Translations under genes and position numbers: made by a program
Assembly (NCBI GenBank): GCA_947498415.1
Contig: CANMKB010000001.1
Coordinates: 739,694 to 803,693, forward strand
Length of the DNA stretch: 64,000 nt
Source of the DNA: an uncultured Paracoccaceae bacterium
GTDB taxonomy: Bacteria > Pseudomonadota > Alphaproteobacteria > Rhodobacterales > Rhodobacteraceae
Direction: 5' to 3'
The notes under the pieces: generated by a model
What the model saw: only the letters and a program-made list of their open reading frames with translations
What the model was told of the DNA's origin: nothing
Database searches by the model: none
Shown here: positions 17,955 through 29,984 of the stretch, piece after piece
How the letters are laid out: each line of letters starts with the position of its first letter
Position numbering within the stretch: position 1 is the stretch's first letter

Positions 17955-18281
17955 ATGCTTGAAATAACACCGTCAAAAGTTGCGCAAGTTGTCCTGATGG
18001 GGCGCGAATTGGATCGAGCCGAAGGCGAATTGCGCGGGTTCTTTGAGCGTCTGACCGACGATGAAATGCTGGATCTGGTCGCGATTATGTGGATCGGACG
18101 CGAAAGCTTTGAGCCTCAAGAATTGGCCGAGGCTTTGCGCACCGCGCGAGATGAACGAAGTGCGCCATCTGCAGATTATTTGTTGGGAACACCTCATCTG
18201 TCAGACCATCTGGAAAACGGTATGGATTCGCTTGGTATTTCTATGGTCGAAGCTGAAGAGAACTTGATCAACAGAACGTGA
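17955..18281 (+). CDS. DUF3775 family protein
   Basis: Small acidic cytoplasmic protein of 108 residues with no signal or membrane segment. It matches my recollection of the alphaproteobacterial DUF3775 family (LTDDEMLDLVAIMWIGR is the most family-like segment). Function is unknown. The ATG at 17955 is preceded by AGGAG at 7 bases; a longer frame from 17889 lacks such a site. It stands 88 bases after rmuC and 90 bases before gabD, so it may be its own transcript. Confidence 0.8.
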   Translation: MLEITPSKVAQVVLMGRELDRAEGELRGFFERLTDDEMLDLVAIMWIGRESFEPQELAEALRTARDERSAPSADYLLGTPHLSDHLENGMDSLGISMVEAEENLINRT

Positions 18282-18371
18282 CGCTGGGTCTATGCGGTTT
18301 GGGAGACTGGGTATTTGTAACCTGAACCGAATTGGGGGAAGGTGGCCTGAATATTTCGTTATGAGGCCGCT

Positions 18372-19826
18372 ATGTTGAATCTTAAAGACCCTACTTTGTT
18401 TCGTCAGGCGGTGCCTGTTGGCTCGCGCTGGATCGAAGCATCCGCTGAAACTGGAACCCCGGTTCACAATCCATCCAATGGGGCTTTGCTGGGTTATGTG
18501 CCGAATCTAGGGGTGCAAGAAACAGAAGAGGCCATCGCAGTCGCCGAGAAAGAGCGCCACGCATGGGCGGCATTGCCAGCCAAAGCACGAGGAGCCGTGC
18601 TGCGCACTTGGTACAACCTGATGATGGAGAACAAAGACGACCTGGCCATTATTCTGACGGCAGAACAGGGTAAGCCACTTGCAGAAGCCAAAGGCGAGAT
18701 CAGCTATGGCGCTGGCTTTCTAGAATGGTTCGCCGAAGAAGCCCGTCGTGCCTATGGCGAAACCATCCCATCGCCTGCGCCAGACCGCAGATTTGTTGTG
18801 ATAAAGCAGCCCATCGGTGTGGTTGCGGCGATTACGCCTTGGAACTTCCCGAACGCGATGATTACACGCAAAGCAGGGCCTGCATTGGCCGCTGGATGCG
18901 CGATGGTGGTGAAACCTGCACCGCAGACTCCGTTTTCAGCAATTGCGATGGCCATTTTGGCGGAGCGCGCGGGCCTGCCGACGGGCTTGTTTTCTGTTAT
19001 CACCGGCGATGCAGCTAAAATTGGCGGGGTCATGACCGCCAGCCCAACTGTTAAAAAGATGACGTTTACAGGCTCTACGGCTGTTGGGTCATTGCTATAT
19101 GCGCAGTGCGCACCAACGGTGAAAAAGCTAGGGCTGGAGCTTGGTGGCAACGCGCCATTCATCGTGTTTGACGATGCTGATTTGGATGCCGCCGCCGAAG
19201 GCGCACTGTGGTCTAAGTTCCGTAACAATGGCCAAACCTGCGTCTGCGCCAACCGCATCTATGTCCAATCTGGAGTCTATGATGCCTTTGCAGAGAAGTT
19301 TGCGGAAAAGGTGAAAACGCTTCGAATTGGGGATGGGTTTGACCCTGATGCGCAGATGGGGCCATTGATCGATGACCGTGCCGTCGCCAAGGTTGAGCGG
19401 CAGCTTGACGATGCTATTGGCAAGGGGGCGCAGGTTGTCATTGGTGGACAACGTCATGCGCTGGGTGGGCAATTCTTTGAGCCGACGGTATTGCGCGATG
19501 CGACTTCGGAGATGGCGTTTGCTAAAGAAGAAACCTTTGGCCCGCTTGCCCCTCTGTTTAAGTTTGAAACAGAAGAAGAAGTTGTCGCCGCAGCCAACGA
19601 TACAGAGTTTGGTCTAGCTGCCTATTTTTACACAGAAAATCTGTCTCGTAGCTGGCGCGTGAGCGAAGCACTTGATTACGGTATGGTGGGTGTGAATGCA
19701 GGCGTGATTTCAGCTGTTGAGGCGCCTTTTGGTGGTGTGAAATCCTCGGGCCTTGGCCGCGAGGGAGCCCATCAAGGCCTAGATGAATTCATGGAAGAGA
19801 AGTACATATGCATGGCAGGAATGTAA
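18372..19826 (+). CDS. gabD: NAD(P)-dependent succinate-semialdehyde dehydrogenase
   Basis: Single-domain ALDH of 484 residues. Key elements are ITPWNFPNAM, the catalytic glutamate in LELGGNAPF and the catalytic cysteine in NNGQTCVCANR, where the Cys-x-Cys pair is characteristic of GabD enzymes with a redox switch. The product oxidises succinate semialdehyde to succinate in GABA breakdown. No gabT lies nearby. A related semialdehyde substrate cannot be excluded, but the sequence fits GabD well. Confidence 0.9.
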   Translation: MLNLKDPTLFRQAVPVGSRWIEASAETGTPVHNPSNGALLGYVPNLGVQETEEAIAVAEKERHAWAALPAKARGAVLRTWYNLMMENKDDLAIILTAEQGKPLAEAKGEISYGAGFLEWFAEEARRAYGETIPSPAPDRRFVVIKQPIGVVAAITPWNFPNAMITRKAGPALAAGCAMVVKPAPQTPFSAIAMAILAERAGLPTGLFSVITGDAAKIGGVMTASPTVKKMTFTGSTAVGSLLYAQCAPTVKKLGLELGGNAPFIVFDDADLDAAAEGALWSKFRNNGQTCVCANRIYVQSGVYDAFAEKFAEKVKTLRIGDGFDPDAQMGPLIDDRAVAKVERQLDDAIGKGAQVVIGGQRHALGGQFFEPTVLRDATSEMAFAKEETFGPLAPLFKFETEEEVVAAANDTEFGLAAYFYTENLSRSWRVSEALDYGMVGVNAGVISAVEAPFGGVKSSGLGREGAHQGLDEFMEEKYICMAGM

Positions 19827-19863
19827 TCTGATCTCGATTGGTTATGCCGGGCCTTTCGAAATA

Positions 19864-19896
19864 AAAAACGCGATGCCACAGCGGCATCGCGTTTTT
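19864..19896. terminator. Bidirectional terminator between gabD and gyrB
   Basis: A 9-bp stem CGCGATGCC/GGCATCGCG with a 5-base loop is flanked by AAAAA on the left and TTTTT on the right. It can therefore stop the plus-strand gabD transcript and the converging gyrB transcript. Confidence 0.93.
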
Positions 19897-19918
19897 AATA
19901 TTAAACCTGAGAAAATGA

Positions 19919-22477
<2,559 letters not shown>

Positions 22478-22492
22478 TTAGAAAGATGAAAT

Positions 22493-23593
22493 TCAGGACG
22501 GTTTGATATCTGAAATGCCGTTTTCTTCGGTAACCGTGAAGTACTGTGCGCGATCCCCTAATGCATCGAACAAGTGGTCTTCGGTACCTGTCATCCAGGC
22601 CTGTGCTTTGAGCTTTGTGAGCTCGTCATAGAGTGCCGCGCGGCGGTTTGCGTCGAGGTGCGCTGCGACCTCATCAAGAAGCAGAATAGGGCGCGTTCCG
22701 GAGTGCTCGCCGAGCGCACGTGCATTGGCGAGGATCAAGGATATGAGCAGGGCTTTTTGTTCGCCTGTCGAGCAATCTGAGGCAGGGACTCCCTTGGCGG
22801 CATAGGCGCCATAGAGATCTGTTCGATGCGGTCCGACAAGGGTGCGGCCCGCGATGATATCTCGGCTGCGGCTTTCTGCGAAGGCGTCTTTGAAGTCTTC
22901 TTCATTCTTAGGAATGTCGCCTTCCGTTTGTTGAAGCTCAAGCTCTGCAATCGGAAAAGCCGTTGATGTCTTGGCGTAGGCGTTCTGTAGATGTTGAAGC
23001 GTTTGAGTGCGATGTGTGTGGATCAAAGTTGCCGCCTTGGCCATGTGATCCTCGAGCGCCTTATACCAATGGGCATCGCGGATTTGTTCTTTCAGAAGCT
23101 TATTGCGCTCGCGCATCGCCTTTTCATAGGTCAGGGCGGCCTCGGCATGGGCCGGGTAAAAGGACAATGCTGTGCGATCGAGAAAGCGACGGCGACCCTC
23201 TGCGCCTTCGATCCAAAGGCGGTCCATTGCGGGAATCAGCCAAATCACGCGGCATAATTCGCCTAGTCTTGTCTGGGGAATGGATTTTTCATCAAGTTTG
23301 ATCTGACGCGCTGCGCCTTTGTCAGACCAAGTTTCGACCTCATGCTGCCCGGTATCGGTGTCGAGTATTCCCGAAAGCTTCCACCCTAATGCTTCGGGGC
23401 GGCGGGTCATGTCTTGTGCGCTTGCCCGGCGAATGCCCCGGCCAGGTGAGAAGAGCGACACAGCTTCTAGGATGTTGGTCTTGCCCGCCCCATTGGGGCC
23501 AAAGATCGCAACTGGGCGTGTGTCGCAAGAAATCGTGCTGAGTTTATGGCTGCGAAAATGGCTGAGAGTCAGCTGTGTGAGCGCAAGAGTCAT
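22493..23593 (-). CDS. recF: DNA replication and repair protein RecF
   Basis: SMC-like ATPase of 366 residues that helps load RecA on gapped DNA. Walker A is FGPNGAGKTNILEA near residues 31-44, and Walker B is LLLDEVAAHLD in the C-terminal third with an ABC-like TGEQKALL segment before it. The gene lies 58 bases after dnaN in the standard cluster. Confidence 0.95.
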   Translation of the reverse strand: MTLALTQLTLSHFRSHKLSTISCDTRPVAIFGPNGAGKTNILEAVSLFSPGRGIRRASAQDMTRRPEALGWKLSGILDTDTGQHEVETWSDKGAARQIKLDEKSIPQTRLGELCRVIWLIPAMDRLWIEGAEGRRRFLDRTALSFYPAHAEAALTYEKAMRERNKLLKEQIRDAHWYKALEDHMAKAATLIHTHRTQTLQHLQNAYAKTSTAFPIAELELQQTEGDIPKNEEDFKDAFAESRSRDIIAGRTLVGPHRTDLYGAYAAKGVPASDCSTGEQKALLISLILANARALGEHSGTRPILLLDEVAAHLDANRRAALYDELTKLKAQAWMTGTEDHLFDALGDRAQYFTVTEENGISDIKPS

Positions 23594-23651
23594 AAGGCCC
23601 CCTGCAGAGTTGAGGAGGCCTTAAGGTAAAATGATATGTCGCGAATACGGC

Positions 23652-24770
23652 TCACACGCGCATCGGCATGACAACATAGACAGCCGTGGTGTCGTTGCCT
23701 TCACGCATCAAGGTCGGATCGCCGGCGGAGTTAAACATAAATACTGCGTTCTCACGATCGACTTGGCTTGCGATTTCAAGCAAGTATTTGGCGTTAAATC
23801 CGATTTCCAGACGCTCGTCACCGTAGGCCACGGCCAGCTCTTCCTCGGCAGCGCCGGAATCTGGTGCGTTAACGGACAAGATCAAACGATCTTCGTCGAG
23901 TGCGAGTTTCACCGCACGTGAACGCTCTGACGAAACGGTTGCTACGCGATCAACGGCTTGCGCGAACTCAGCGGCGTCAACCTCTAGCCGGCGTGTGTTG
24001 CCGGTTGGAATGACACGTGTATAATCGGGGAAGGTGCCGTCGATGACTTTGGACGTCAACGTAATGTTGGGTGTTGCAAAGCGCACTTTGGTTTCTGAAA
24101 CGGAAACCGCGATATCCATTTCATCGTCGTCCAACAGTTTACGCAACTCGCCGACGGTTTTACGTGGCACGATGACACCAGGCATGTCTGCTGCGCCATC
24201 TGGCAGGTCGGAATCGATCCGCGCGAGACGGTGGCCATCAGTTGCAACGCAGCGCAGCACTTTACCGCCTTCGGCATCAGAAATATGCATATAGACGCCG
24301 TTCAAATAGTAACGGGTCTCTTCTGTTGAAATCGCGAACTTTGATTTGTCAAACAACCGACGCAGTTGCGCGGCATTGGCCGTAAAGTTACAGGCGTACT
24401 CTGAGGACGCCATCACAGGGAAGTCTTCTTTTGGAAGAGTCGCCAATGAGAAGTTGGATCGGCCCGCCTCGACAGTCAAACGGCCAGAGGCACCATCATC
24501 AGTCAGCGTGACCAATGCACCGTCTGGCAGTTTGCGCACGATCTCGTGCAGCGTATTGGCGGAAACTGTGGTCGCTCCGGCGCGTTCAACTTGAGCCAGC
24601 GCTTTGTCGACCACTTCGATATCGAGATCGGTCGCACGAAACTGAACGGATTCGCCTTCGGCCTCGATGAGAACGTTCGCTAGAATTGGAATCGTATTGC
24701 GACGTTCCACAACTGATTGTGCTTGGGACACAGCTTTGAGCAAAGTGCCGCGTTCGATGCTGATTTTCAT
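23652..24770 (-). CDS. dnaN: DNA polymerase III beta subunit (sliding clamp)
   Basis: Ring-forming processivity clamp, 372 residues in three similar domains. The start MKISIERG at 24770 is preceded by GGAGG at 7 bases. A longer in-frame start at 24800 would add ten residues without a ribosome site. The C-terminus ends VYVVMPMRV, with the methionine-rich tail typical of bacterial clamps. It sits 156 bases after dnaA, with a terminator-like hairpin between them. Confidence 0.97.
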   Translation of the reverse strand: MKISIERGTLLKAVSQAQSVVERRNTIPILANVLIEAEGESVQFRATDLDIEVVDKALAQVERAGATTVSANTLHEIVRKLPDGALVTLTDDGASGRLTVEAGRSNFSLATLPKEDFPVMASSEYACNFTANAAQLRRLFDKSKFAISTEETRYYLNGVYMHISDAEGGKVLRCVATDGHRLARIDSDLPDGAADMPGVIVPRKTVGELRKLLDDDEMDIAVSVSETKVRFATPNITLTSKVIDGTFPDYTRVIPTGNTRRLEVDAAEFAQAVDRVATVSSERSRAVKLALDEDRLILSVNAPDSGAAEEELAVAYGDERLEIGFNAKYLLEIASQVDRENAVFMFNSAGDPTLMREGNDTTAVYVVMPMRV

Positions 24771-24876
24771 CCCTAAAACCTCCGAAGTCGGGGGGCTCAC
24801 AGTAGCTGTTTCCTACTGCGGCTCAAGACATTTTTGTTTTTTTCGGCTGTATTGACCGGAGGGTCAAGCGCCTGAC

Positions 24877-24905
24877 GAAAAAGCGGGCCTCTTTGGACCC
24901 GCTTT
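24877..24905 (-). terminator. Terminator-like hairpin after dnaA
   Basis: On the minus strand a 7-bp stem AAGCGGG/CCCGCTT with inner GG/CC pairs is followed by TTTTT. It lies 22 bases after the dnaA stop, so dnaA is probably at least partly terminated before dnaN. Confidence 0.8.
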
Positions 24906-24926
24906 GATGCATTTTTTGCGAAACTG

Positions 24927-26312
24927 TTACGCTTCGAGCGCGCGACGCAGCAATTCGAGATCTTCTGCGATTTGACCATCTGAGCTGCGCAGCTCTTCGA
25001 TGCGTTTGACACCATGCATAACCGTTGTGTGGTCACGTCCACCAAAGCGGCGCCCGATTTCAGGCAGCGAGCGGCTGGTCAACTGTTTGCACAGGAACAT
25101 GGCAACCTGACGTGGGCGTGCAAAGGTACGTACCCGCTTTGGTCCGATCATATCGGACAGGCGAATATTGTAGTGTTCTGCCACGCGACGCTGAATTTCT
25201 TCGACGCTGATTTTGCGTTCGGATGCTCGCAGAACATCAGACAAGCAGTCTTGTGTCAGTTCCATCGTGATTTCACGACCCACCAAAGATGCAAAAGCGA
25301 ACAGACGTGTCAGAGCGCCTTCGAGAACGCGAACGTTTGTGCTGATACGGTGTGCCAAAAATTCCAAAACGCCATCTGCAAGTTGCAGGCCTGGGTACTG
25401 GCTGCGGTATTGATCCACCTTGGATTGAAGAATGCCCAAACGCAGTTCGTAGTCAGTTGGGTGCAGATCAACGACCAGACCGCACTGCAAACGAGAACGA
25501 ATGCGATCTTCGAGATCTTTAATTTCACCCGGTGCACGATCAGCCGAAATGATGATCTGTTTGTTCTGGTCAACCAGAGCATTGAACGTGTGGAAAAACT
25601 CTTCTTGGGTTGAATCTTTGCCGGCGATGAATTGCACATCATCGACCATCAACACATCCACAGAGCGGAACATTTCTTTGAAGTCCATCATCTTGCGATC
25701 ACGAAGCGCTTGGACAAAGCGATACATGAATTGTTCAGCAGACAGATATAGGACGTTCAGGTCTGGGCGCTGGGTTTGCAGCTCCCACGCAATCGCGTGC
25801 ATGAGGTGCGTTTTACCAAGGCCAACGCCGCCATAAAGGAACAGGGGGTTAAAGCTTACAGGGCCTCCTTCGGCAACGCGACGAGCGGCGGCATTTGCAA
25901 GCTCATTTGGTTTACCGACAACAAAGCTGTCAAATGTGAAACGAGAATCGAGTGGCGCGCCTGGCAGGTCATCCTTCGCGGAGTTGGATGCTGAAGCCCC
26001 GCGGGTCGCGGGTGCCGCTGCAGCTTGGTCGATTGTAGGAGATGTCACTGAACCCGAATGTGCAGCATTTTTATTTGCGACTCGAAAGTGCACACGCTGA
26101 ACATTTTGACCAACTTGCGAAAGCTGGTGAATGATCAAATCCCCAAAATTTTGAGAAACATAGTTACCGATGAAGTTGGTTGGCACTGTAAATGTGGCCA
26201 CACCATTTTCCAGTTCAGCAAATTTCAAAGGCTCAATCCAAGCCTTATAGTTGTTTTGCCCAACTGTTTTTAAAAGGTCTTGCTGAAGAGACCCCCATTG
26301 CTCCTGTGTCAT
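24927..26312 (-). CDS. dnaA: Chromosomal replication initiator protein DnaA
   Basis: Replication initiator of 461 residues with the four usual domains. Domain I starts MTQEQWGSL; domain II is a Ser/Ala-rich linker near 95-125. The AAA+ core has Walker A GGVGLGKTH and Walker B LMVDDVQF, and the C-terminal DNA-binding domain has the signature GGRDHTTVMHG. All motifs are intact. The upstream 490 bases hold no canonical DnaA-box cluster but several GANTC sites. Confidence 0.97.
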   Translation of the reverse strand: MTQEQWGSLQQDLLKTVGQNNYKAWIEPLKFAELENGVATFTVPTNFIGNYVSQNFGDLIIHQLSQVGQNVQRVHFRVANKNAAHSGSVTSPTIDQAAAAPATRGASASNSAKDDLPGAPLDSRFTFDSFVVGKPNELANAAARRVAEGGPVSFNPLFLYGGVGLGKTHLMHAIAWELQTQRPDLNVLYLSAEQFMYRFVQALRDRKMMDFKEMFRSVDVLMVDDVQFIAGKDSTQEEFFHTFNALVDQNKQIIISADRAPGEIKDLEDRIRSRLQCGLVVDLHPTDYELRLGILQSKVDQYRSQYPGLQLADGVLEFLAHRISTNVRVLEGALTRLFAFASLVGREITMELTQDCLSDVLRASERKISVEEIQRRVAEHYNIRLSDMIGPKRVRTFARPRQVAMFLCKQLTSRSLPEIGRRFGGRDHTTVMHGVKRIEELRSSDGQIAEDLELLRRALEA

Positions 26313-26801
26313 TCGTCCCCGATTCCGCGTCTTGCCTTGTGGGGCTTATGCCCCGTGTATTGCCGTTCCCCGATATCAAATCGTCGGCTTCGGGCCGTTC
26401 GCAGATTTGTCGCTACCCTTCCCCTACGAATAGACAAAATCTTCTTACCCGGTCAGAGTCCCCACTCTGTCCAGTGATCTGTCGTATCCGCACGTGTGTG
26501 CGAGCAAATTAGGCTCTGGCGCAGTGGTCAGGACCAGTCAGGAAATCCACGTTAAAGTGGTGTCTCCTCACGGTTGAACCTGACAGCGGTACTCAGCTTT
26601 CGCTGATTTGGCGCTAGCCCCCCGAAGTGACGATGTGAATCGCAAGACTAAGCTAGCAATATCGTCTGCAGGCGGGCAACTGATCTTCGATCTTGACTCT
26701 AAGATTGATGGAAAAGAATCTCTTTGAGGTCTCAAAGTTTAACATATAAAAAAGGCGCCCCCGTAACGGAGGCGCCTTAATTTATTCGGTTTGGCAGGGG
26801 G
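26313..26801. other. Long leader between rpsT and dnaA
   Basis: About 490 bases without a gene upstream of dnaA, containing only the rpsT terminator (26748-26780) at its far end. I see no TTATNCACA boxes and no AT-rich unwinding tract, so nothing supports an origin here. Five GANTC sites (CcrM methylation targets in alphaproteobacteria) occur at 26321, 26456, 26637, 26695 and 26716. A 7-2-7 inverted repeat, CTTTGAG/CTCAAAG, is at 26722-26737. It presumably holds the dnaA promoter and control sites. Confidence 0.6.
26748..26780 (-). terminator. Terminator after rpsT
   Basis: Minus-strand hairpin GGCGCC-CCGT/ACGG-GGCGCC with small internal mismatches is followed by six T, 22 bases after the rpsT stop. 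It closes the rpsT transcript ahead of dnaA. Confidence 0.9.
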
Positions 26802-27065
26802 TTAGCCCAGTGATTTCACGCGTGAAGCCAAACGAGAGATTTTGCGGGAAGCAGTGTTCTTGTGGAACACACCTTTGGAAACGCCGCGCATTACTTCAGG
26901 TTGAGCCGCTTTCAGCGCTTCTGCAGCTGCAGTCTGGTCGCCAGATTCGATTGCTTCTTCTACGTTGCGCAGGAATGTACGGATGCGGGAACGGCGTGCT
27001 TTGTTAACTGCAAAGCGGCGTTCGTTCTGGCGGGCGCGTTTTTTCGCTTGTGGTGAGTTTGCCAT
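26802..27065 (-). CDS. rpsT: 30S ribosomal protein S20
   Basis: Primary 16S rRNA-binding protein of 87 residues. It is very basic, and the opening [17 protein letters not shown] is diagnostic. The C-terminal half ([20 protein letters not shown]) also matches the family. It lies upstream of dnaA, as in many alphaproteobacteria. Confidence 0.97.
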   Translation of the reverse strand: MANSPQAKKRARQNERRFAVNKARRSRIRTFLRNVEEAIESGDQTAAAEALKAAQPEVMRGVSKGVFHKNTASRKISRLASRVKSLG

Positions 27066-27394
27066 GAATCTCAGACCTTTATTTCAGTGTTCGTTCAGTT
27101 GTGGATGCGTGTTCACCACCCAGACGGGTCTGCCCAATCTCTTGGGACGATTCTTGCCTAGACGGGCATCACGCGCATGTATGGCGGCGGTGTATAGTCC
27201 AATTCATTCAGAAAGGAAACCGCTAAATTATATGGAGAACCGCGCTGTTTCTGAGAATCGCGCTGCGCTGCAGCAAGCCCGAATCGCGGGGTAATTTTGC
27301 AACATGGTTAACGGATGAGCGATTCTTATATTCGTGAATTGAAAGAGCCGCCCATGATTGAGCGGCTCTTTCGAAACTCGATTGCGGCTGCGTC
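27066..27394. other. Intergenic region between echA and rpsT
   Basis: About 330 bases without a supportable gene. It contains the hairpin at 27341-27372 following echA and presumably the rpsT promoter and leader, for which I cannot pick out a confident -35/-10 pair. Confidence 0.5.
27341..27372 (-). terminator. Hairpin after echA
   Basis: An 11-bp perfect stem, GAAAGAGCCGC/GCGGCTCTTTC, with a 10-base loop lies 22 bases downstream of the echA stop on the minus strand. Only a short T/A-rich stretch follows, so termination may be moderate. Confidence 0.65.
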
Positions 27395-28171
27395 TCACTT
27401 GTCGCGAAACTGAGCCTCGCGTTTTTCCTGGAATGCTGCCATGCCTTCTTTTTGATCCTCAGTCGCAAACAGAGAATGGAACAGGCGACGTTCAAACAGG
27501 ATGCCTTCGGACAAGGTTGTCTCGTAAGCGCGGTTCACTGCTTCTTTTGCGGACATCGTCGCGAGAACGGACTTCTCAGCAATCTTCTGAGCCGCGCCCA
27601 AAGCCTCATCCATCAGCTTTTTGGATGGAACAACGCGCGACACAAGGCCGGAACGTTCTGCTTCTTCGGCATCCATAAAGCGGCCAGTCAGATGCATATC
27701 CATGGATTTTGACTTGCCAACAAAACGTGTCAGGCGCTGTGTCCCACCGATCCCAGCGATCACGCCAAGGTTAATTTCTGGCTGGCCAAATTTTGCTGTT
27801 TCAGACGCGATGATGAAGTCGCACATCATCGCAAGCTCACAACCACCGCCCAAAGCGTATCCAGAGACCGCAGCGATAATAGGCTTGCGGGTGCTGACCA
27901 CTGCATCGCCTTCACGCGCGAAGAAGTTGGAAAGATACATTTCGACAAATGTCTTTTCAGACATTTCTTTAATGTCAGCACCAGCCGCAAATGCTTTTTC
28001 CGAACCGGTTAGAACGATGCAGCGCACTTTGTCGTTGGCATCCGCATCTGACAGGGCTTCGGCCAATTCACCGAGCAATTCAGAGTTCAACGCGTTCATA
28101 GCGTCCGGGCGGTTTAGTTTTATCAGTGCAACGTGGTCTTCGATTTCGACGGCGATCGTCTCAAAAGCCAT
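27395..28171 (-). CDS. Enoyl-CoA hydratase
   Basis: Crotonase-family enzyme of 258 residues that hydrates 2-trans-enoyl-CoA in fatty-acid beta-oxidation. The oxyanion-hole segments AAGADIKEM and [14 protein letters not shown] are present, and the two catalytic glutamates lie in GGGCE and FGQPEINLG, as in short-chain enoyl-CoA hydratase (EchA/FadB1 type). It follows mutM by 64 bases in the conserved mutM-ech-rpsT order. No other beta-oxidation gene lies nearby. Confidence 0.93.
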   Translation of the reverse strand: MAFETIAVEIEDHVALIKLNRPDAMNALNSELLGELAEALSDADANDKVRCIVLTGSEKAFAAGADIKEMSEKTFVEMYLSNFFAREGDAVVSTRKPIIAAVSGYALGGGCELAMMCDFIIASETAKFGQPEINLGVIAGIGGTQRLTRFVGKSKSMDMHLTGRFMDAEEAERSGLVSRVVPSKKLMDEALGAAQKIAEKSVLATMSAKEAVNRAYETTLSEGILFERRLFHSLFATEDQKEGMAAFQEKREAQFRDK

Positions 28172-28235
28172 AGATTTGCTTTCTGTTGTTTCCAGTTAGG
28201 AACGATTCCTTACCATTTGAGGGGCGCGGATCAAG

Positions 28236-29087
28236 CTATCTTTGGCATTGCGGACAGTAGAATGATGAGCGTCCAGATTGAGTGATTCGGGCAATTGATC
28301 CGTCACATTTGGCGTCACGGCACGGGTTTGCCTCTCTGCCGTAGACATCAAAGCTATGCTGAAAATATCCAAGTTCTCCATCGGCTTGCCGGAAATCTTT
28401 CAACGAAGAACCACCTGCTTCAATGGCCTCGCTGAGCACGTCTCGGATGATGGGAACAAGTTGTGCAATACGGTCTTGAGAAACGCGATTAACCTTACGT
28501 CGCGGTGAGATTTTTGCGCGGAAAAGCGCCTCGCAAACGTAAATGTTACCAAGGCCTGCCACTATTTTTTGATCCAAGAGCGCTGATTTAATGGGCATTT
28601 TGCGCCCGGAGAGTTTTTTAATGAGATAATCCTCATGAAAATCATTCCCCAATGGTTCCGGGCCGATTGATGCCAGTAGTGGGTGCTGGCTAGCGGTTTC
28701 AGTGTCCAATAAATCCATCGCTCCGAAGCGTCGAGGATCATTAAAGGTGACGCGGGCCCCGTTCTCCATGTCCAAAACCACATGATCGTGTTTCTCTGGG
28801 GTAGGGTGTTCGTGCACAAATTGCCCTAGGGGATCACCCGAGACCAGCATGCGCCCCGACATCCCTAGGTGAATCAAAAGCGTTTCGCCGGAAGAAAGAT
28901 CCGCCAGGATGTATTTAGAGCGACGGCGCAAGCGGTCGACGCGCTTTCCGGTGAGGCGATCTTTCATGCCTTCGGGAAAGGGCCAACGCAAATCGGGCCG
29001 ATTGACCTGCGCAGATGCAATCACAGCGCCTTCCATTGCGGGGGCCAGTCCACGGCGGACAGTTTCGACTTCTGGCAATTCAGGCAT
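28236..29087 (-). CDS. mutM: Formamidopyrimidine-DNA glycosylase
   Basis: Base-excision repair glycosylase/AP lyase for 8-oxoguanine, 283 residues. The N-terminus [14 protein letters not shown] supplies the catalytic Pro2 and Glu3. The helix-two-turn-helix region follows the [19 protein letters not shown] segment. The C-terminal zinc finger is intact (CRDAKC ... YCPQCQR). It diverges from ubiE with a 143-base gap. Confidence 0.96.
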   Translation of the reverse strand: MPELPEVETVRRGLAPAMEGAVIASAQVNRPDLRWPFPEGMKDRLTGKRVDRLRRRSKYILADLSSGETLLIHLGMSGRMLVSGDPLGQFVHEHPTPEKHDHVVLDMENGARVTFNDPRRFGAMDLLDTETASQHPLLASIGPEPLGNDFHEDYLIKKLSGRKMPIKSALLDQKIVAGLGNIYVCEALFRAKISPRRKVNRVSQDRIAQLVPIIRDVLSEAIEAGGSSLKDFRQADGELGYFQHSFDVYGREANPCRDAKCDGSIARITQSGRSSFYCPQCQR

Positions 29088-29230
29088 GTGATTTCCCTAA
29101 CGATGTTTTGACCACATTTACCCACTTTAGCCATTGGGGAGTAGGGGCATCTGCCGCATTGCAAATACACCGCATTGTGCCACCCCAAAACGCCCTATAT
29201 GTAGAGCGAGACCAAAGAGATGGCAGGGAC

Positions 29231-29983
29231 ATGATCCAAGACGACCAGAGCACAACCCACTTTGGGTTTGAGACCGTCAAAGAATCCGAAAAGGCCGGGC
29301 GCGTTCAAGGCGTGTTTGGCTCTGTGGCAAGCAAATATGATGTCATGAACGATGTCATGAGCGTTGGCATTCACCGTATCTGGAAAGATGCGATGATGGA
29401 TTGGCTTGCACCACGCCGTGGGCAAAAATTGCTGGATGTCGCTGGCGGAACTGGCGATATTTCGTTCCGTTTTTTGAAGCGGGCCGGTGAAGGCCATGCA
29501 ACAGTTTGCGATCTGACAGAGCCTATGCTTGTCGAGGGACGTAAACGCGCAGAAGCGGAGCAGAGATCTGATAGCCTAGATTGGGTTGTGGGCGATGCAA
29601 TGGCGCTGCCGTTCGAAGACAACACGTTTGACGTCTATACCATCAGCTTTGGCATCCGAAACGTTACGCGCCCACAAGAAGCCCTGAATGAGGCGTATCG
29701 CGTGCTCAGGCCTGGCGGGCGGTTGATGGTGCTGGAGTTCAGCCAATTGCCAAATCCTGCCATGCAGTGGGCCTATGACCGCTATTCCTTCAACGTGATT
29801 CCAGAGATGGGTAAACTGATCGCGAATGATCGTGACAGCTATCAGTATCTCGTCGAATCGATACGCAACTTCCCAGATCAAGACACCTTCTTGGATATGG
29901 TTAAAAAGGCAGGGTTCGAGAACGCAAAATACCGCAACCTGACGATGGGCATCGCCGCGTTGCATTCAGGGTGGAAAATCTAG
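29231..29983 (+). CDS. ubiE: Ubiquinone/menaquinone C-methyltransferase UbiE
   Basis: SAM-dependent methyltransferase of 250 residues acting in ubiquinone synthesis. The SAM-binding motif [14 protein letters not shown] and the later segments [15 protein letters not shown] and GRLMVLEFS are typical of UbiE. I take the ATG at 29231 (MIQDD); longer in-frame starts read into the mutM promoter region. It lies one base before ubiB and is clearly in one operon with it. Confidence 0.95.
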   Translation: MIQDDQSTTHFGFETVKESEKAGRVQGVFGSVASKYDVMNDVMSVGIHRIWKDAMMDWLAPRRGQKLLDVAGGTGDISFRFLKRAGEGHATVCDLTEPMLVEGRKRAEAEQRSDSLDWVVGDAMALPFEDNTFDVYTISFGIRNVTRPQEALNEAYRVLRPGGRLMVLEFSQLPNPAMQWAYDRYSFNVIPEMGKLIANDRDSYQYLVESIRNFPDQDTFLDMVKKAGFENAKYRNLTMGIAALHSGWKI

Positions 29984-29984
29984 A

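Noticed and set aside
25014..25613. Open frame of 199 codons antisense to dnaA
   Set aside because: Overlaps the essential AAA+ and DNA-binding regions of dnaA and shows no family motif.
26313..26801. Chromosome origin next to dnaA
   Set aside because: No DnaA-box cluster and no AT-rich unwinding element; in alphaproteobacteria the origin is often away from dnaA.
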